Shown here in pieces: positions 32,936 through 41,485 of a DNA stretch of 64,000 nucleotides. The DNA comes from Antrihabitans stalagmiti (lineage in GTDB: Bacteria; Actinomycetota; Actinomycetes; Mycobacteriales; Mycobacteriaceae). Position 1 is the stretch's first letter. The number at the start of each line of letters is the position of its first letter. The stretch spans positions 186,001 through 250,000 of the forward strand of contig NZ_JAEMNV010000004.1 in the NCBI RefSeq assembly GCF_016482825.1, in the 5' to 3' direction. The notes beneath the pieces are model-generated. The model was not told where the DNA came from, searched no databases, and saw nothing but the letters and a program-made list of their open reading frames with translations. Both the position numbers and the translations under genes were made by a program.

Positions 32936-33886
32936 ATGCGCAGAGTGCTGTTGTTGGTCGTTGCGATGGTTGCAGGCTTGGTCGGCGCGGTGGCATCGCC
33001 GCAGGTGGCGAACGCAGCAGAGGTTGTGAACGTCGTCGGCTTGAGCCCGACGCGGACCGCCGTCTTCGTCCGTTCGCCGGCCATGAATCAGGTAGTCCAG
33101 GTGCAGATCCTGCATCCGGCAGGCGGCGGTTCGCGCCCGAGTTACTACCTGCTCGACGGCTTGCATCCCGGGGTGAACGAGAGCACCTGGACCAACGCGA
33201 CCGACGCGGAACGGTTCTTTCTTGGCAAGAACGTGAACGTCGTGCTGCCGGTCGGCGGCTTCGCCAGCTACTACACCGACTGGGACCGCCCGGACCCGCG
33301 CTTCGGCAACTACAAGTGGGAGACCTTCCTGACCAGGGAGTTGCCACCGATCATCGACGGGCAGTTCGGCGGCAACGGCGTCAACGCGATCGGCGGGTTG
33401 TCGATGGGTGGCAACAGCGCCTTCATTCTGGCGGCTCGCAATCCGTGGCTGTATCGCGCAGTCGCGGGATTCAGTGCCTGCCCGGATACCGCGATGTCGA
33501 TGCCTGCGATCGTCGCGTCCATCGCGATGCGCGGCGGCGATCCGACCAACATGTGGGGACCGATCAATGGTGCAGGCTGGCGAGATCACGACCCCGCGCT
33601 CGTCGCCGACCGCTTGCGAGGCAAAGCGCTCTACATCTCGACGGGCACCGGCCTTCCCGGCCCGCACGAGCTCGAACTCAAACCACAGCTGGCCGAGAAC
33701 ATCCTGACCGGCGGACCTGTCGAGGCGATGGTCTTCGCATGCGTCGTCGGATTCGAGCAACGGTTGCGTGGCATGGGAGTCCCCGCGCATTTCGCCTACC
33801 GGCCGTTGGGCACACATTCGTGGTCGTACTGGCAGGACGACCTGCACGATTCGTGGCCGATGATCGGGTCCGCGATCGGGGCGTGA
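32936..33886 (+). CDS. Secreted mycolyltransferase (antigen 85-type), copy 1
   Basis: A 316-residue alpha/beta hydrolase with a signal peptide cut near PQVANA-AE. Conserved features are AVFVRSPAMNQVVQVQIL, YYLLDG, NVNVVLPVGG, SYYTDW, KWETFLTRELPPII and the nucleophile elbow GLSMGG, with the histidine in GTHSWSYWQDDL. These match Ag85-family enzymes, which transfer mycolates between trehalose monomycolates or to arabinogalactan. The start follows a GGGGAGGG ribosome site. Two further paralogues lie 1.5-2.5 kb downstream on the same strand, with two leftward genes in between. Confidence 0.9.
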   Translation: MRRVLLLVVAMVAGLVGAVASPQVANAAEVVNVVGLSPTRTAVFVRSPAMNQVVQVQILHPAGGGSRPSYYLLDGLHPGVNESTWTNATDAERFFLGKNVNVVLPVGGFASYYTDWDRPDPRFGNYKWETFLTRELPPIIDGQFGGNGVNAIGGLSMGGNSAFILAARNPWLYRAVAGFSACPDTAMSMPAIVASIAMRGGDPTNMWGPINGAGWRDHDPALVADRLRGKALYISTGTGLPGPHELELKPQLAENILTGGPVEAMVFACVVGFEQRLRGMGVPAHFAYRPLGTHSWSYWQDDLHDSWPMIGSAIGA

Positions 33887-33890
33887 CGCC

Positions 33891-34754
33891 TCAGACCGCT
33901 CGGCCGCGCAGACCCCAACTGTTGGCCAGGTCCACCGGATCGGCGTCTGCTATCCGCTGATACATCTGCGCGGCAGCTCGGGAGAACCCATCGGGCAGTC
34001 CGACGGCCGCGAACGCGTCGCCTGCCTCTTCCATCTCACCGACCCATCGCCATGCTTTCCCTGCAGCGCGGTCGTCGAGCTGCTGCAGCAGGGCGGTGAG
34101 GTCCTTGCCGGTCCGTGCGAGTTCGTCGCGTAGCTCGTCCTGCACCCCGTAGGCACGAGCGGCTTCCGCGATGGCCAGCCAGATCGTCGGCAGTGCTTTG
34201 CTCTGCGCCGCGAAGCATGCCTTCAATCCACTCGCCGACCCGATCTCGCCGTCGAGGACCCGAGCCGTGAACGGCGAACCGTCGAACAGCGCCGCCACGA
34301 CGGGTGCCTGCTCGCCGGCCAGCCACAACACCGTGTGCCCCGGCTCCCACGCGGGTGGACCGATGATCGCCGCGTCCACGGTGCGATCAGCCCCGAACAG
34401 GTCACCGATGCCAGCGACGGTTGCAGGCGACACGGCGTTGGCGTCGACATAGAGGGGTCGGCGATCGCCTGCCGCGGCGGCAACCTGCTCTGCAACACCG
34501 CGAGCAGCGTCCGGCGGGCACACCGAAATGATCACGTCGGCACGACGGACCAGTTCGGCCAGGTCGGGTACACCGACGAAATCGGCGATCTCAGCCCGCT
34601 TCGACGTGGTGACGCTGCGCCCGGCCGCTGCCCAGATCACCGCCCCGGCGACAGGCTTGAGCGCCGAACCGACGGACGCACCCATCACGCCGGGGTGCAG
34701 GATCCCGATGACGGGACGGGACGGGAGAACGATCGGGCTCATGGGAAGCATCAT
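33891..34754 (-). CDS. NAD(P)-dependent 6PGDH-like dehydrogenase (DUF1932 type)
   Basis: A 287-residue protein. The Rossmann part begins PVIGILHPGVMGASVGSALK (G-x-x-x-G-x-x-x-G variant), with ADVIISVCPPDAA and YVDANAVSPAT. The C-terminal helical part (SASGLKACFAAQSKALPTIWLAIAEAA) resembles DUF1932 dimerisation domains of hydroxyacid dehydrogenase-like proteins. The substrate is unknown. ATG 34742 (MSPIVLPSRP) is an alternative start. It converges on the first mycolyltransferase with four bases between stops. Confidence 0.78.
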   Translation of the reverse strand: MMLPMSPIVLPSRPVIGILHPGVMGASVGSALKPVAGAVIWAAAGRSVTTSKRAEIADFVGVPDLAELVRRADVIISVCPPDAARGVAEQVAAAAGDRRPLYVDANAVSPATVAGIGDLFGADRTVDAAIIGPPAWEPGHTVLWLAGEQAPVVAALFDGSPFTARVLDGEIGSASGLKACFAAQSKALPTIWLAIAEAARAYGVQDELRDELARTGKDLTALLQQLDDRAAGKAWRWVGEMEEAGDAFAAVGLPDGFSRAAAQMYQRIADADPVDLANSWGLRGRAV

Positions 34755-34779
34755 CCGCTAGCAGGGGAGCGGGGCTCGG

Positions 34780-35382
34780 CTAGACCTCGTCCGGCTCGAA
34801 TTCGCGGACGTAGGCGGGTGCGGGTTCGGTCTTCGTCGTACCGTTCTTCGGTGCCGAACCGGTCTTCGACGGGGTTGATTTGCTGCCGTTCCTGGCAGGC
34901 GTTTCAGGCGGTGCCGTCGACTTGGCCGGCTGCTTCGAGCCGTTCGATTGTTTTTCCGGAGACTTGGCTGCGGGTGCTTTCGGCGTTGCGCCTGCGGTAG
35001 CGGACCGGATCTCCACGACAGCTTCGACGCCGTGGTTGCCGAGTTCGTCCTGCATGATCTTGGCGGCCTTCTCGTACACGATCTTCGTGACGAGTGACGG
35101 AGCGAAGTTGCCGGCGAAACCGCCGATCCAGCTGTTAGCTGCGGCGACCTCGAGCGGATTGACGATCTCCACGGTCAGTATCCGCCCGCGGCCTACCGTT
35201 CGGGCGCCTGTGAGCACCGCTTGCGTGGTGTGCGGCTCGTCTCGGCTCAGCAGTCGCCGCGCGAGCACGATGAGTACGATCAGCGCCGCGAGGGTACATG
35301 TGCAGATAATGAGCAAAAGAATAAAAATTGCGATCTCCACCTCTACCGTCAGCGTTCGTGCCTTCGCACTTCCATTGTGCAT
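34780..35382 (-). CDS. Single-pass membrane protein with polar tail
   Basis: A 200-residue protein. One strong membrane helix near residues 15-42 (VEIAIFILLLIICTCTLAALIVLIVLARR) is followed by a soluble segment (RILTVEIVNPLEVAAANSWIGGFAGNFAPSLVTKIVYEKAAKIMQDEL) and a disordered Ala/Pro/Lys/Thr-rich tail ending FEPDEV. The AAGGA run before ATG 35382 supports the start. It lies between mycolyltransferase genes on the opposite strand; a cell-envelope role is only contextual. Family not recognised. Confidence 0.7.
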   Translation of the reverse strand: MHNGSAKARTLTVEVEIAIFILLLIICTCTLAALIVLIVLARRLLSRDEPHTTQAVLTGARTVGRGRILTVEIVNPLEVAAANSWIGGFAGNFAPSLVTKIVYEKAAKIMQDELGNHGVEAVVEIRSATAGATPKAPAAKSPEKQSNGSKQPAKSTAPPETPARNGSKSTPSKTGSAPKNGTTKTEPAPAYVREFEPDEV

Positions 35383-35449
35383 ATTTCCTTCTCGAACCTA
35401 CCGTTTGCGTTACCGTGGTCCGGCTACGAGCCGTGAAGGAAGTACGTCG

Positions 35450-36439
35450 ATGGGCCGGAGATTTTTCGCGACCGCCAGTCTTGCGTTGGCGCTCGTGCTC
35501 TCTGGGGGAGTTCCCTCTGCGGTCGGCGCGCCGATCCCGGCGCTGCCACGACCCGGTGGACCCGCGACCGTCGTCTCGGTCGACGAGTTGACGCCGACGC
35601 GGTCCGCATTGTTCATCGATTCGCCGGCGATGGGCAGGATTGTGCAGGTACAGGTCCTGCACCCGGCGTCGGAGGGGCCACGTCCGTCGTTCTATCTCTT
35701 GGACGGCGTCGACAGCACCGACGATGAGAGTTCGTGGACAAAGAAGACCGACATCGTCGATTTCGTTGCGGGAAAGAACGTCAACGTCGTCCTTCCGGTC
35801 GGCGGTATGGCGAGTTACTACACCGATTGGCAGAAGGCGGATCCCGCGCTCGGGGTCAATATGTGGGAGACGTTTCTCACGAAGGAACTGCCACCGATCA
35901 TCGACGGAGAGATGAACGGCAACGGGGTTCGAGCGATCGGCGGGTTGTCCATGGGTGGGCAGGCGGCGCTCATCCTGACCTCGCGTAACCCCGACCTCTA
36001 CCGTGGCTCCTTCGTATTCAGCGCGTGCCCCGACACAGGCTCGCCGGCGTCGCAGAACCTCGTCCGCGTGACCGTGGCGTCGAGAGGGGGCGATGCGACC
36101 AACATGTGGGGACCCGCTTCCGACCCCGACTGGCAGGCTCACGATCCGTGGACGAACGCCGAGCGGTTGCGCGGCAAGGTCCTCTACATGTCGGTCGGCA
36201 ACGGAGTGCCCGGCAACAACGACTTTCAAGGCGACATCGACGCAGCGACAGTGCTGTCGGAAGGTGCTCCGCTCGAGGTCGGTGCGTTGATCTGCACAAA
36301 GGAATTCCAGAGTCGACTCGATTCGCTCGGCATCCCTGCGCAGTTCGTCTACCGGCCGATCGGAACGCACTCGTGGCCGTATTGGCAAGATGACCTGCAT
36401 GACGCCTGGCCGACGATCGAGAGTGCGCTCACGAGCTAG
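35450..36439 (+). CDS. Secreted mycolyltransferase (antigen 85-type), copy 2
   Basis: A 329-residue paralogue of the previous mycolyltransferase. The signal peptide is MGRRFFATASLALALVLSGG and onward, cut near AVGA-PI. SALFIDSPAMGRIVQVQVLHP, FYLLDG, SYYTDWQ, MWETFLTKELPPII, GLSMGGQAA (nucleophile Ser) and GTHSWPYWQDDL (His) are all present. ATG 35450 follows GAAGGAAG. The next paralogue starts within its last 50 bases, so the two are probably co-expressed. Confidence 0.9.
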   Translation: MGRRFFATASLALALVLSGGVPSAVGAPIPALPRPGGPATVVSVDELTPTRSALFIDSPAMGRIVQVQVLHPASEGPRPSFYLLDGVDSTDDESSWTKKTDIVDFVAGKNVNVVLPVGGMASYYTDWQKADPALGVNMWETFLTKELPPIIDGEMNGNGVRAIGGLSMGGQAALILTSRNPDLYRGSFVFSACPDTGSPASQNLVRVTVASRGGDATNMWGPASDPDWQAHDPWTNAERLRGKVLYMSVGNGVPGNNDFQGDIDAATVLSEGAPLEVGALICTKEFQSRLDSLGIPAQFVYRPIGTHSWPYWQDDLHDAWPTIESALTS

Positions 36440-37391
36440 CGCAGTAGTTGCGGCGATCGCCGCTGTCACGATGCTCTTTGTGCCTGTGCAGCACGCGTCG
36501 GCCGCGCCCGTTGCGACCATCGATCGTGTCGAATCCATCACCGACCGCTGGGTTCGAGTGTTCGTCGACTCGCCGGCCATGGGCTCGGTCGTCGAAGTGC
36601 AGGTACTGCATCCGAAGAATCGGTCGACGCCGCGCCCGACCGTCTATCTGCTTGACGGTCGTAGCGCTGACAGTTCGGGTAGTCACTGGACCGATCGCGG
36701 CGGCGCTGTGGAGTTCTTCGCCGACAAGGACGTCAACGTCGTTATGACTGTCGGCGGAACGGCAAGTTATTACACCGATTGGCAGCGGGCGGACCCGACC
36801 CTCGGGACCTACCGGTGGGAGACATTTCTGACGAAAGAGCTTCCGCCGCTGATCGATTCGGCGTTCGACGGCAACGGTCGCAACGCGGTGGCAGGCATTT
36901 CGATGGGTGCGCAGGCGGCGATGATGCTCGCGTTCAGAGCCCCGCAGGTCTATTCGGCCGTCGCGTCGTACAGCGGTTGTTATTCAACGACCGACGATCT
37001 CGGTCAGGCGCAGATGCGACTGGTCGTCGCGAGTTTCCGCGGCGACGCCGACAACATGTTCGGTCCGCCGACCGATCCCGAGTGGGCGGCGCACGACGTG
37101 ATCGGCAACGCGGACGGACTGCGTGGGAAGGCGATCTACATCTCTGCGGGAAGCGGTCTACCGGGGCCGTTCGAGAACCTCGCAAATCCCGACGCTCTGA
37201 ATTCCGTCCTGTTCGGCGGGCCGATCGAAGCGATCACCAATCAGTGCACACAACAATTGGCCGGCCGATTGGCCGAACTCGGTATCCCTGCAACGGTGAA
37301 CCATCGGCCTGTCGGGACACATTCGTGGCCGTATTGGACGCAGGAACTCGCCAACTCCTGGCCGACGCTTGCTGCCGGACTTGGTCAGTAG
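36390..37391 (+). CDS. Secreted mycolyltransferase (antigen 85-type), copy 3
   Basis: A 333-residue third paralogue. The signal peptide ends near QHASA-APVA. WVRVFVDSPAMGSVVEVQVLHP, VYLLDG, SYYTDWQRADP, RWETFLTKELPPLI, the elbow GISMGAQAA and GTHSWPYWTQEL are conserved; the usual second glycine of GLSMGG is alanine here. The start is uncertain: ATG 36390, ATG 36399 or GTG 36423 would all keep a signal sequence. It overlaps copy 2 and converges on the nucleotidase-like gene, overlapping it by seven bases. Confidence 0.87.
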   Translation: MTCMTPGRRSRVRSRASAVVAAIAAVTMLFVPVQHASAAPVATIDRVESITDRWVRVFVDSPAMGSVVEVQVLHPKNRSTPRPTVYLLDGRSADSSGSHWTDRGGAVEFFADKDVNVVMTVGGTASYYTDWQRADPTLGTYRWETFLTKELPPLIDSAFDGNGRNAVAGISMGAQAAMMLAFRAPQVYSAVASYSGCYSTTDDLGQAQMRLVVASFRGDADNMFGPPTDPEWAAHDVIGNADGLRGKAIYISAGSGLPGPFENLANPDALNSVLFGGPIEAITNQCTQQLAGRLAELGIPATVNHRPVGTHSWPYWTQELANSWPTLAAGLGQ

Positions 37392-39091
37392 CAGTCTCCG
37401 CACGCGATCCGGTCGGTTGCCGGCGGCTCGATCGGAGAATTGGCAGTGACGTAGTCGACGAGAGCGTCGACGTCTTTGCCGGCGTCGGTGCGGTCGGTGC
37501 CGGTTGTGAATCCCGCAAAGTTGTCACCGCCGTCGGCGAGGTATTGATTGACAGCGACGCGGTAGGCCGCGGCCGGATCCACCGGAATGCCGTCGATCGT
37601 CAACCCGGATACCTTCGCTCCTAGCGGTGCTGAATTGCTGATCCGATAACGAAGGTTCGCCGACGGCGCGAGGATTTCCCGAGCCGCGGGCCCGTCCGCC
37701 GGTGGCCGGAACTGCTGCTCGAGGACGGAGTCGAGTTGCGCTCCGGTCATGGTCAGCACCTGCAACTGGTTGCCGAACGGTTGGACGGCGAAGATTTCAC
37801 CGAAGCTGACCGATCCTGGTACCGGTGACGTCGAAATCACGTTGAGGTCGCCTCGCAGTCCGCCTGCATTCGTCAGCGCGACGTCGGCGCCCGCAGACCG
37901 GGATGCCGCGAGATGCGAATCAGCGACGAGGTTGCCGAGTGGTGACTCACCCGTCCTGGATTCGTCGCGAACAATATCGGCGGTGATCTGCCCGATCTGG
38001 CGGCTGGTTATGGCCGACGCCTTCTCGGTCGCGCGGTCTACCAGCGCTGACACGGTTGGGTCCGGCGTGATGTCGCGCGTCACGATCTGGTTGAACGAAC
38101 TCGTCCGATCACGCAGGACGTCGCGGCTGTCCCTGTCGATGTTGATGTCGACGACGGAGACGCCTCTGCCGTTGGAAGCGCCCTGCATAAACGCGCGCGG
38201 AGCACCCATCGGGTCGGCAACCGTGCAGTTGTACTGCCGATTGCCCGCCGCGGTGAAGATCACGTCGACCTTCGGGCTGGCCTTCTCCGCGATCGTTCGC
38301 GCAGCGCTGGTGGTGAGATTGCAGGTGTCCGGACCGCCCGGACCCGATTCGTCGCCTTTGTGAAGCAGGACGGTTATTGCCTTCACGCCGAAAAAGTCGA
38401 GTAGGTCGGCGGTGCGGTCGATCGCTGTGAGTTCGTCTCCGAAGGTGAGTCCGGTCGCGCGGTCGGCGGCGATGAACTGACCGGCGTCGCGAGGCAGGAC
38501 CCCGATCACCCCGACCGGTATGCCCTCGACGAAGTCGACGTTGAACGGCAGCGTCGCAGGGGAGCCGTTGGCGAGGGTGAGGTTGGCGGCGAGCATCGGG
38601 AACGAGGCGCCGTCGTAGGTTGTGTCGAACGTGCAACCGTCCACGGGGTGGCAGCCGCCGCGCTGCAACCGCTGCAACTCCGAAAATCCGCCGTCGAGTT
38701 CGAGATTGCCGATGCCCGAGGCGTTGACGCCGATCGAGTTCAGCATCTCGACCACCGGCTCGCCGTGAAACAGCGACGATTCCAACGCCGACGGACCCCA
38801 ACTGTCGCCGACGGAGTAGAGCAGCGAATTGGTCGCTTGGCTGCGCAGCTGGCCAACATACGCCGCGAGGTAAGTAGCGCCTCCTGCAGGGACGGGGGAG
38901 CCGTCGACCTGCTCGATGACGCCGGAACTACCGTCGGGCGGCGTCAGATTGCCGCGGAAATCGTTGAACGCAAGCAAACGGACGTCGACCGTGTCGGTCG
39001 ACTGTGCGACGGCGGGTGTGGGCGCGAGCAAACCGGCGACTGTGAGGGCGCACGCGAAGACTGTCGTCAAGCGACCGAGCACACGCACCAC
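37385..39091 (-). CDS. Secreted 5'-nucleotidase-like protein with degenerate metal site
   Basis: A 568-residue exported protein: signal peptide to about residue 30 (TPAVA-QS), a metallophosphoesterase-like domain (35-320) and a C-terminal 5'-nucleotidase domain (350-540; ALTNAGGLRGDLN, FAVQPFGNQLQVLTMTG, ADGGDNFAGF). Metal-site motifs are altered: NDFHG is NDFRG (46), GNHE is GNLE (130), and the later G-H-T-H is GNRQ in TAAGNRQYNC. D44, D96 and N129 remain. Catalysis of the normal type is therefore unlikely, while the C-terminal substrate domain looks intact. It may be a binding protein or use another site. Confidence 0.82.
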   Translation of the reverse strand: MVRVLGRLTTVFACALTVAGLLAPTPAVAQSTDTVDVRLLAFNDFRGNLTPPDGSSGVIEQVDGSPVPAGGATYLAAYVGQLRSQATNSLLYSVGDSWGPSALESSLFHGEPVVEMLNSIGVNASGIGNLELDGGFSELQRLQRGGCHPVDGCTFDTTYDGASFPMLAANLTLANGSPATLPFNVDFVEGIPVGVIGVLPRDAGQFIAADRATGLTFGDELTAIDRTADLLDFFGVKAITVLLHKGDESGPGGPDTCNLTTSAARTIAEKASPKVDVIFTAAGNRQYNCTVADPMGAPRAFMQGASNGRGVSVVDINIDRDSRDVLRDRTSSFNQIVTRDITPDPTVSALVDRATEKASAITSRQIGQITADIVRDESRTGESPLGNLVADSHLAASRSAGADVALTNAGGLRGDLNVISTSPVPGSVSFGEIFAVQPFGNQLQVLTMTGAQLDSVLEQQFRPPADGPAAREILAPSANLRYRISNSAPLGAKVSGLTIDGIPVDPAAAYRVAVNQYLADGGDNFAGFTTGTDRTDAGKDVDALVDYVTANSPIEPPATDRIACGDCY

Positions 39092-39191
39092 CTTTCGCCC
39101 ACCTGTCGAAGTCTGCCAAGCCGACGCTTACAGGTACTCCAAGTGCGAGTTACATTTTCGTTTCAGATCAGCGACTTGTGTCAGTCCTGTC

Positions 39192-40280
39192 TCAGCGGTT
39201 TGCCGACACATCGGCGAAGCGCCGGCTCGCGGCGTTGGTGGCGAACTCGAGGAATGCGTCGTTCTCGTGCGGATCGCCGACCGTGACACGGACCCCGTCG
39301 ACTCCGTAGGGCCGAACCAGCACACCTGCGGCAGCGCTCGCAGCCGAAAAGTCAGCGGACTGCGACCCGAGTGGCAGCCAGACGAAGTTTGCTTCACTCG
39401 GGGGAACGTCGTACCCAGCGCCGACCAGCGCGTCGCGCACCCGGACGCGCTCGGCGACGACGGCGTCGGTGCGCTCGAGCAGTTCGGCCTGCGATTGCAG
39501 CGAGGCGATCGCAGCGGCCTGCGCGACGCGGCTGACGCTGAACGGCACATGCACCTTGCCGAGATTGGCGATGACGGCAGGATCGCCGACCGCGTAGCCG
39601 ACGCGGATGCTCGCCAAGCCGTAGGCCTTCGAAAAAGTCCGCAGCGTAACGACATTGGGTCGGGTTCGCCCCAGCTCGACGCCGTCCGGCCGGTCGCCTT
39701 CCGGGAAGCGCTGGTATTCGAAGTACGCCTCGTCGAGCACGACGAGGATGTGCGGGGGGACTCGGTCGAGGAACGACTCCAGCGCGCGCTGGCCGACCGC
39801 TGTTCCGGTCGGATTGTTCGGATTGCAGATGAAGATCAGCCGGGTGCGATCGGTGACGGCCGCCGCGATCGCGTCGAGGTCGTGCACGTGACCTTCGGTG
39901 AGTGGAACGGTCACCGCTGTCGCACCGACGACCTGCGTGACGATCGGATACATCTCGAACGACCGCCACGCGTAGAGCACTTCGTCGCCCGCAACGCAGG
40001 TGATCTGCGCGAGTTCCTGGCAGATAGCCACGCTGCCGCAGCCTGCGGAAACGCCCTCGGCGGGCACATCGAGTGCTTCGGCAAGTGCGGCGACCAGTTC
40101 GGTCGACCGATTGTCCGGGTAGCGATGCGCCAGTTCGACCGCTTCTGCGACAGCTTTGGCCACGCTCGGCAGCGGTCCGAGTGTCGTTTCGTTGCTCGCC
40201 AGCTTGTAGGCACCCGGAAAATCCCGGCCGGGAACGTAGAGGGGGATCGACGCGAGGTCCGGCCGAATTCGTGCTGTCAC
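39192..40280 (-). CDS. pat: Histidinol-phosphate/aromatic aminotransferase (HisC2/Pat)
   Basis: A 362-residue fold-type I PLP aminotransferase. Seen are KLASNETTLGPLPSV, SAGCGSVAICQELAQI, NPNNPTGTAV, VVLDEAYFEY and the PLP lysine in TFSKAYGLASIRVGY, with R in VRVTVGDPHEND. It resembles HisC2/Pat of mycobacteria, which acts on aromatic amino acids and can replace HisC. The start is GTG 40280. It is divergent from the DLH-like gene with 121 bases between them. The choice between aromatic and histidinol-phosphate specificity cannot be made from sequence. Confidence 0.85.
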   Translation of the reverse strand: MTARIRPDLASIPLYVPGRDFPGAYKLASNETTLGPLPSVAKAVAEAVELAHRYPDNRSTELVAALAEALDVPAEGVSAGCGSVAICQELAQITCVAGDEVLYAWRSFEMYPIVTQVVGATAVTVPLTEGHVHDLDAIAAAVTDRTRLIFICNPNNPTGTAVGQRALESFLDRVPPHILVVLDEAYFEYQRFPEGDRPDGVELGRTRPNVVTLRTFSKAYGLASIRVGYAVGDPAVIANLGKVHVPFSVSRVAQAAAIASLQSQAELLERTDAVVAERVRVRDALVGAGYDVPPSEANFVWLPLGSQSADFSAASAAAGVLVRPYGVDGVRVTVGDPHENDAFLEFATNAASRRFADVSANR

Positions 40281-40401
40281 CAGCCAAGTATGAAGGGCGC
40301 CGCCGTGTGCGTTTCGGGCAGGCCTTTTCCGCGCGAGGGGGTTTCTTCGGCCGGCAACAGTATTTCGGGCGCGTTGTTGCGTATCGCCCTAGGCTTGTTG
40401 C

Positions 40402-41130
40402 ATGTCGGGAATCTTCGAAGACACTGCTGTCGAGCGTACGAACGATGGGGACGAGACCGCATCGCCGGGGACCGTTCCGGTCAGTGCGATCGAGCCGGAC
40501 GGCCACGCTCGCGGCGGGATCGTCGTACTCCACGAGTCGAGGGACTTCACACCAGCGCTGCTCGGCTTGATGCGGGCTCTCGCTGACGAAGGCTGGATTG
40601 CCGTCGCGCCGCACCTCTTCCATCGGGAACCGGAAGACTCGGCTGCCGAGGTGTTCGGCGACAACCTCTTCCGTGACTTCGACGCGTCCTTCGACTGGCT
40701 CAGAGCCAAAGGTGTGTTCGCGGACTGCATCGGTGTGCTCGGCTTCGACGACGCGGGAACAGCTGCCGTTCTTGTGGCGACCAACAGGCCCGTAGGCGCT
40801 GTCGTCAGTGTCGCGGCCAGGGGCATCGTCGAACCGATCACCGCGGGCGCCCAGACCTTGCTCGACGCGGTTCAGACTTTGCAGGCGCCGTGGCTCGCGC
40901 TCTACGGATTCGACGATCCGGAGACGCCGTCGGAGCATGTCGAGCGCCTACGTGACGCTGTCGCCACCGCATCCGTCGCAACGAACGTCGTCAGCTATGC
41001 CGGACTAGGCCATCGAGCCGACGAGGAAACTGCGGCGGGTGACATCGGTAAAGAGTTCGAAAGCGGTGCTGACGTCCTCCTCGACGCGCAGTCCAGAATT
41101 TTCGACTGGTTCGACAGCAACCTGCGCTAG
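40402..41130 (+). CDS. Dienelactone hydrolase-like protein without the Cys nucleophile
   Basis: A 242-residue alpha/beta hydrolase of the DLH family. GGIVVLHESRDFTP carries the conserved Glu after HE, WIAVAPHLFHR follows, and the C-terminal acid and base are LYGFDDPETPSEHV and GLGHRAD. At the nucleophile elbow, where DLH proteins have G-F-C-x-G-G, the sequence is G114-F-D116-D-A-G119, so the cysteine is an aspartate. Hydrolase activity is therefore doubtful. Its stop lies 97 bases before tRNA-Ser(GCU). Confidence 0.78.
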   Translation: MSGIFEDTAVERTNDGDETASPGTVPVSAIEPDGHARGGIVVLHESRDFTPALLGLMRALADEGWIAVAPHLFHREPEDSAAEVFGDNLFRDFDASFDWLRAKGVFADCIGVLGFDDAGTAAVLVATNRPVGAVVSVAARGIVEPITAGAQTLLDAVQTLQAPWLALYGFDDPETPSEHVERLRDAVATASVATNVVSYAGLGHRADEETAAGDIGKEFESGADVLLDAQSRIFDWFDSNLR

Positions 41131-41227
41131 AACGCCTGTACGCAGGCGTTTTGCGTACTGCGACGGGTCTGTGTAACCTTTCCCCTCGGCGGTTCGAAAG
41201 GACCGGCTCCTCTTCAAGGGAAGCTCG

Positions 41228-41319
41228 GGAGGCGTGCCAGAGCGGCCGAATGGGACTCACTGCTAATGAGTTGTCCCCTTTAAAAGGGACCGGAGGTTCA
41301 AATCCTCTCGCCTCCGCCA
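41228..41319 (+). tRNA. tRNA-Ser(GCU)
   Basis: A 92-nt class II tRNA. GGAGGCG pairs with CGCCTCC; anticodon loop CTGCTAA (GCT); long variable arm; encoded CCA. Confidence 0.96.
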
Positions 41320-41358
41320 CATCCGGTGATCGTTGCTGGACTACAACTGAATTAGCTC

Positions 41359-41431
41359 GCGCCCGTAGCTCAACGGATAGAGCACCTGACTACGGATCAG
41401 GAGGTTAGGGGTTCGAATCCCTTCGGGCGCA
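41359..41431 (+). tRNA. tRNA-Arg(ACG)
   Basis: A 73-nt tRNA. GCGCCCG pairs with CGGGCGC; anticodon loop CTACGGA (ACG); T loop GGTTCGAATCC. CCA is not encoded. The gene follows tRNA-Ser(GCU) by 39 bases. Confidence 0.96.
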
Positions 41432-41436
41432 CAACA

Positions 41437-41469
41437 AACACCCCGTCACCATTGGTGGCGGGGTGTTTT
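41437..41469. terminator. Bidirectional terminator after tRNA-Arg
   Basis: AACACCCCG pairs with CGGGGTGTT, with an inner CACC/GGTG stem, followed by TTTTG. It serves the tRNAs and probably the convergent SRPBCC gene. Confidence 0.8.
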
Positions 41470-41485
41470 GCTGTTCAGCGCGGTG

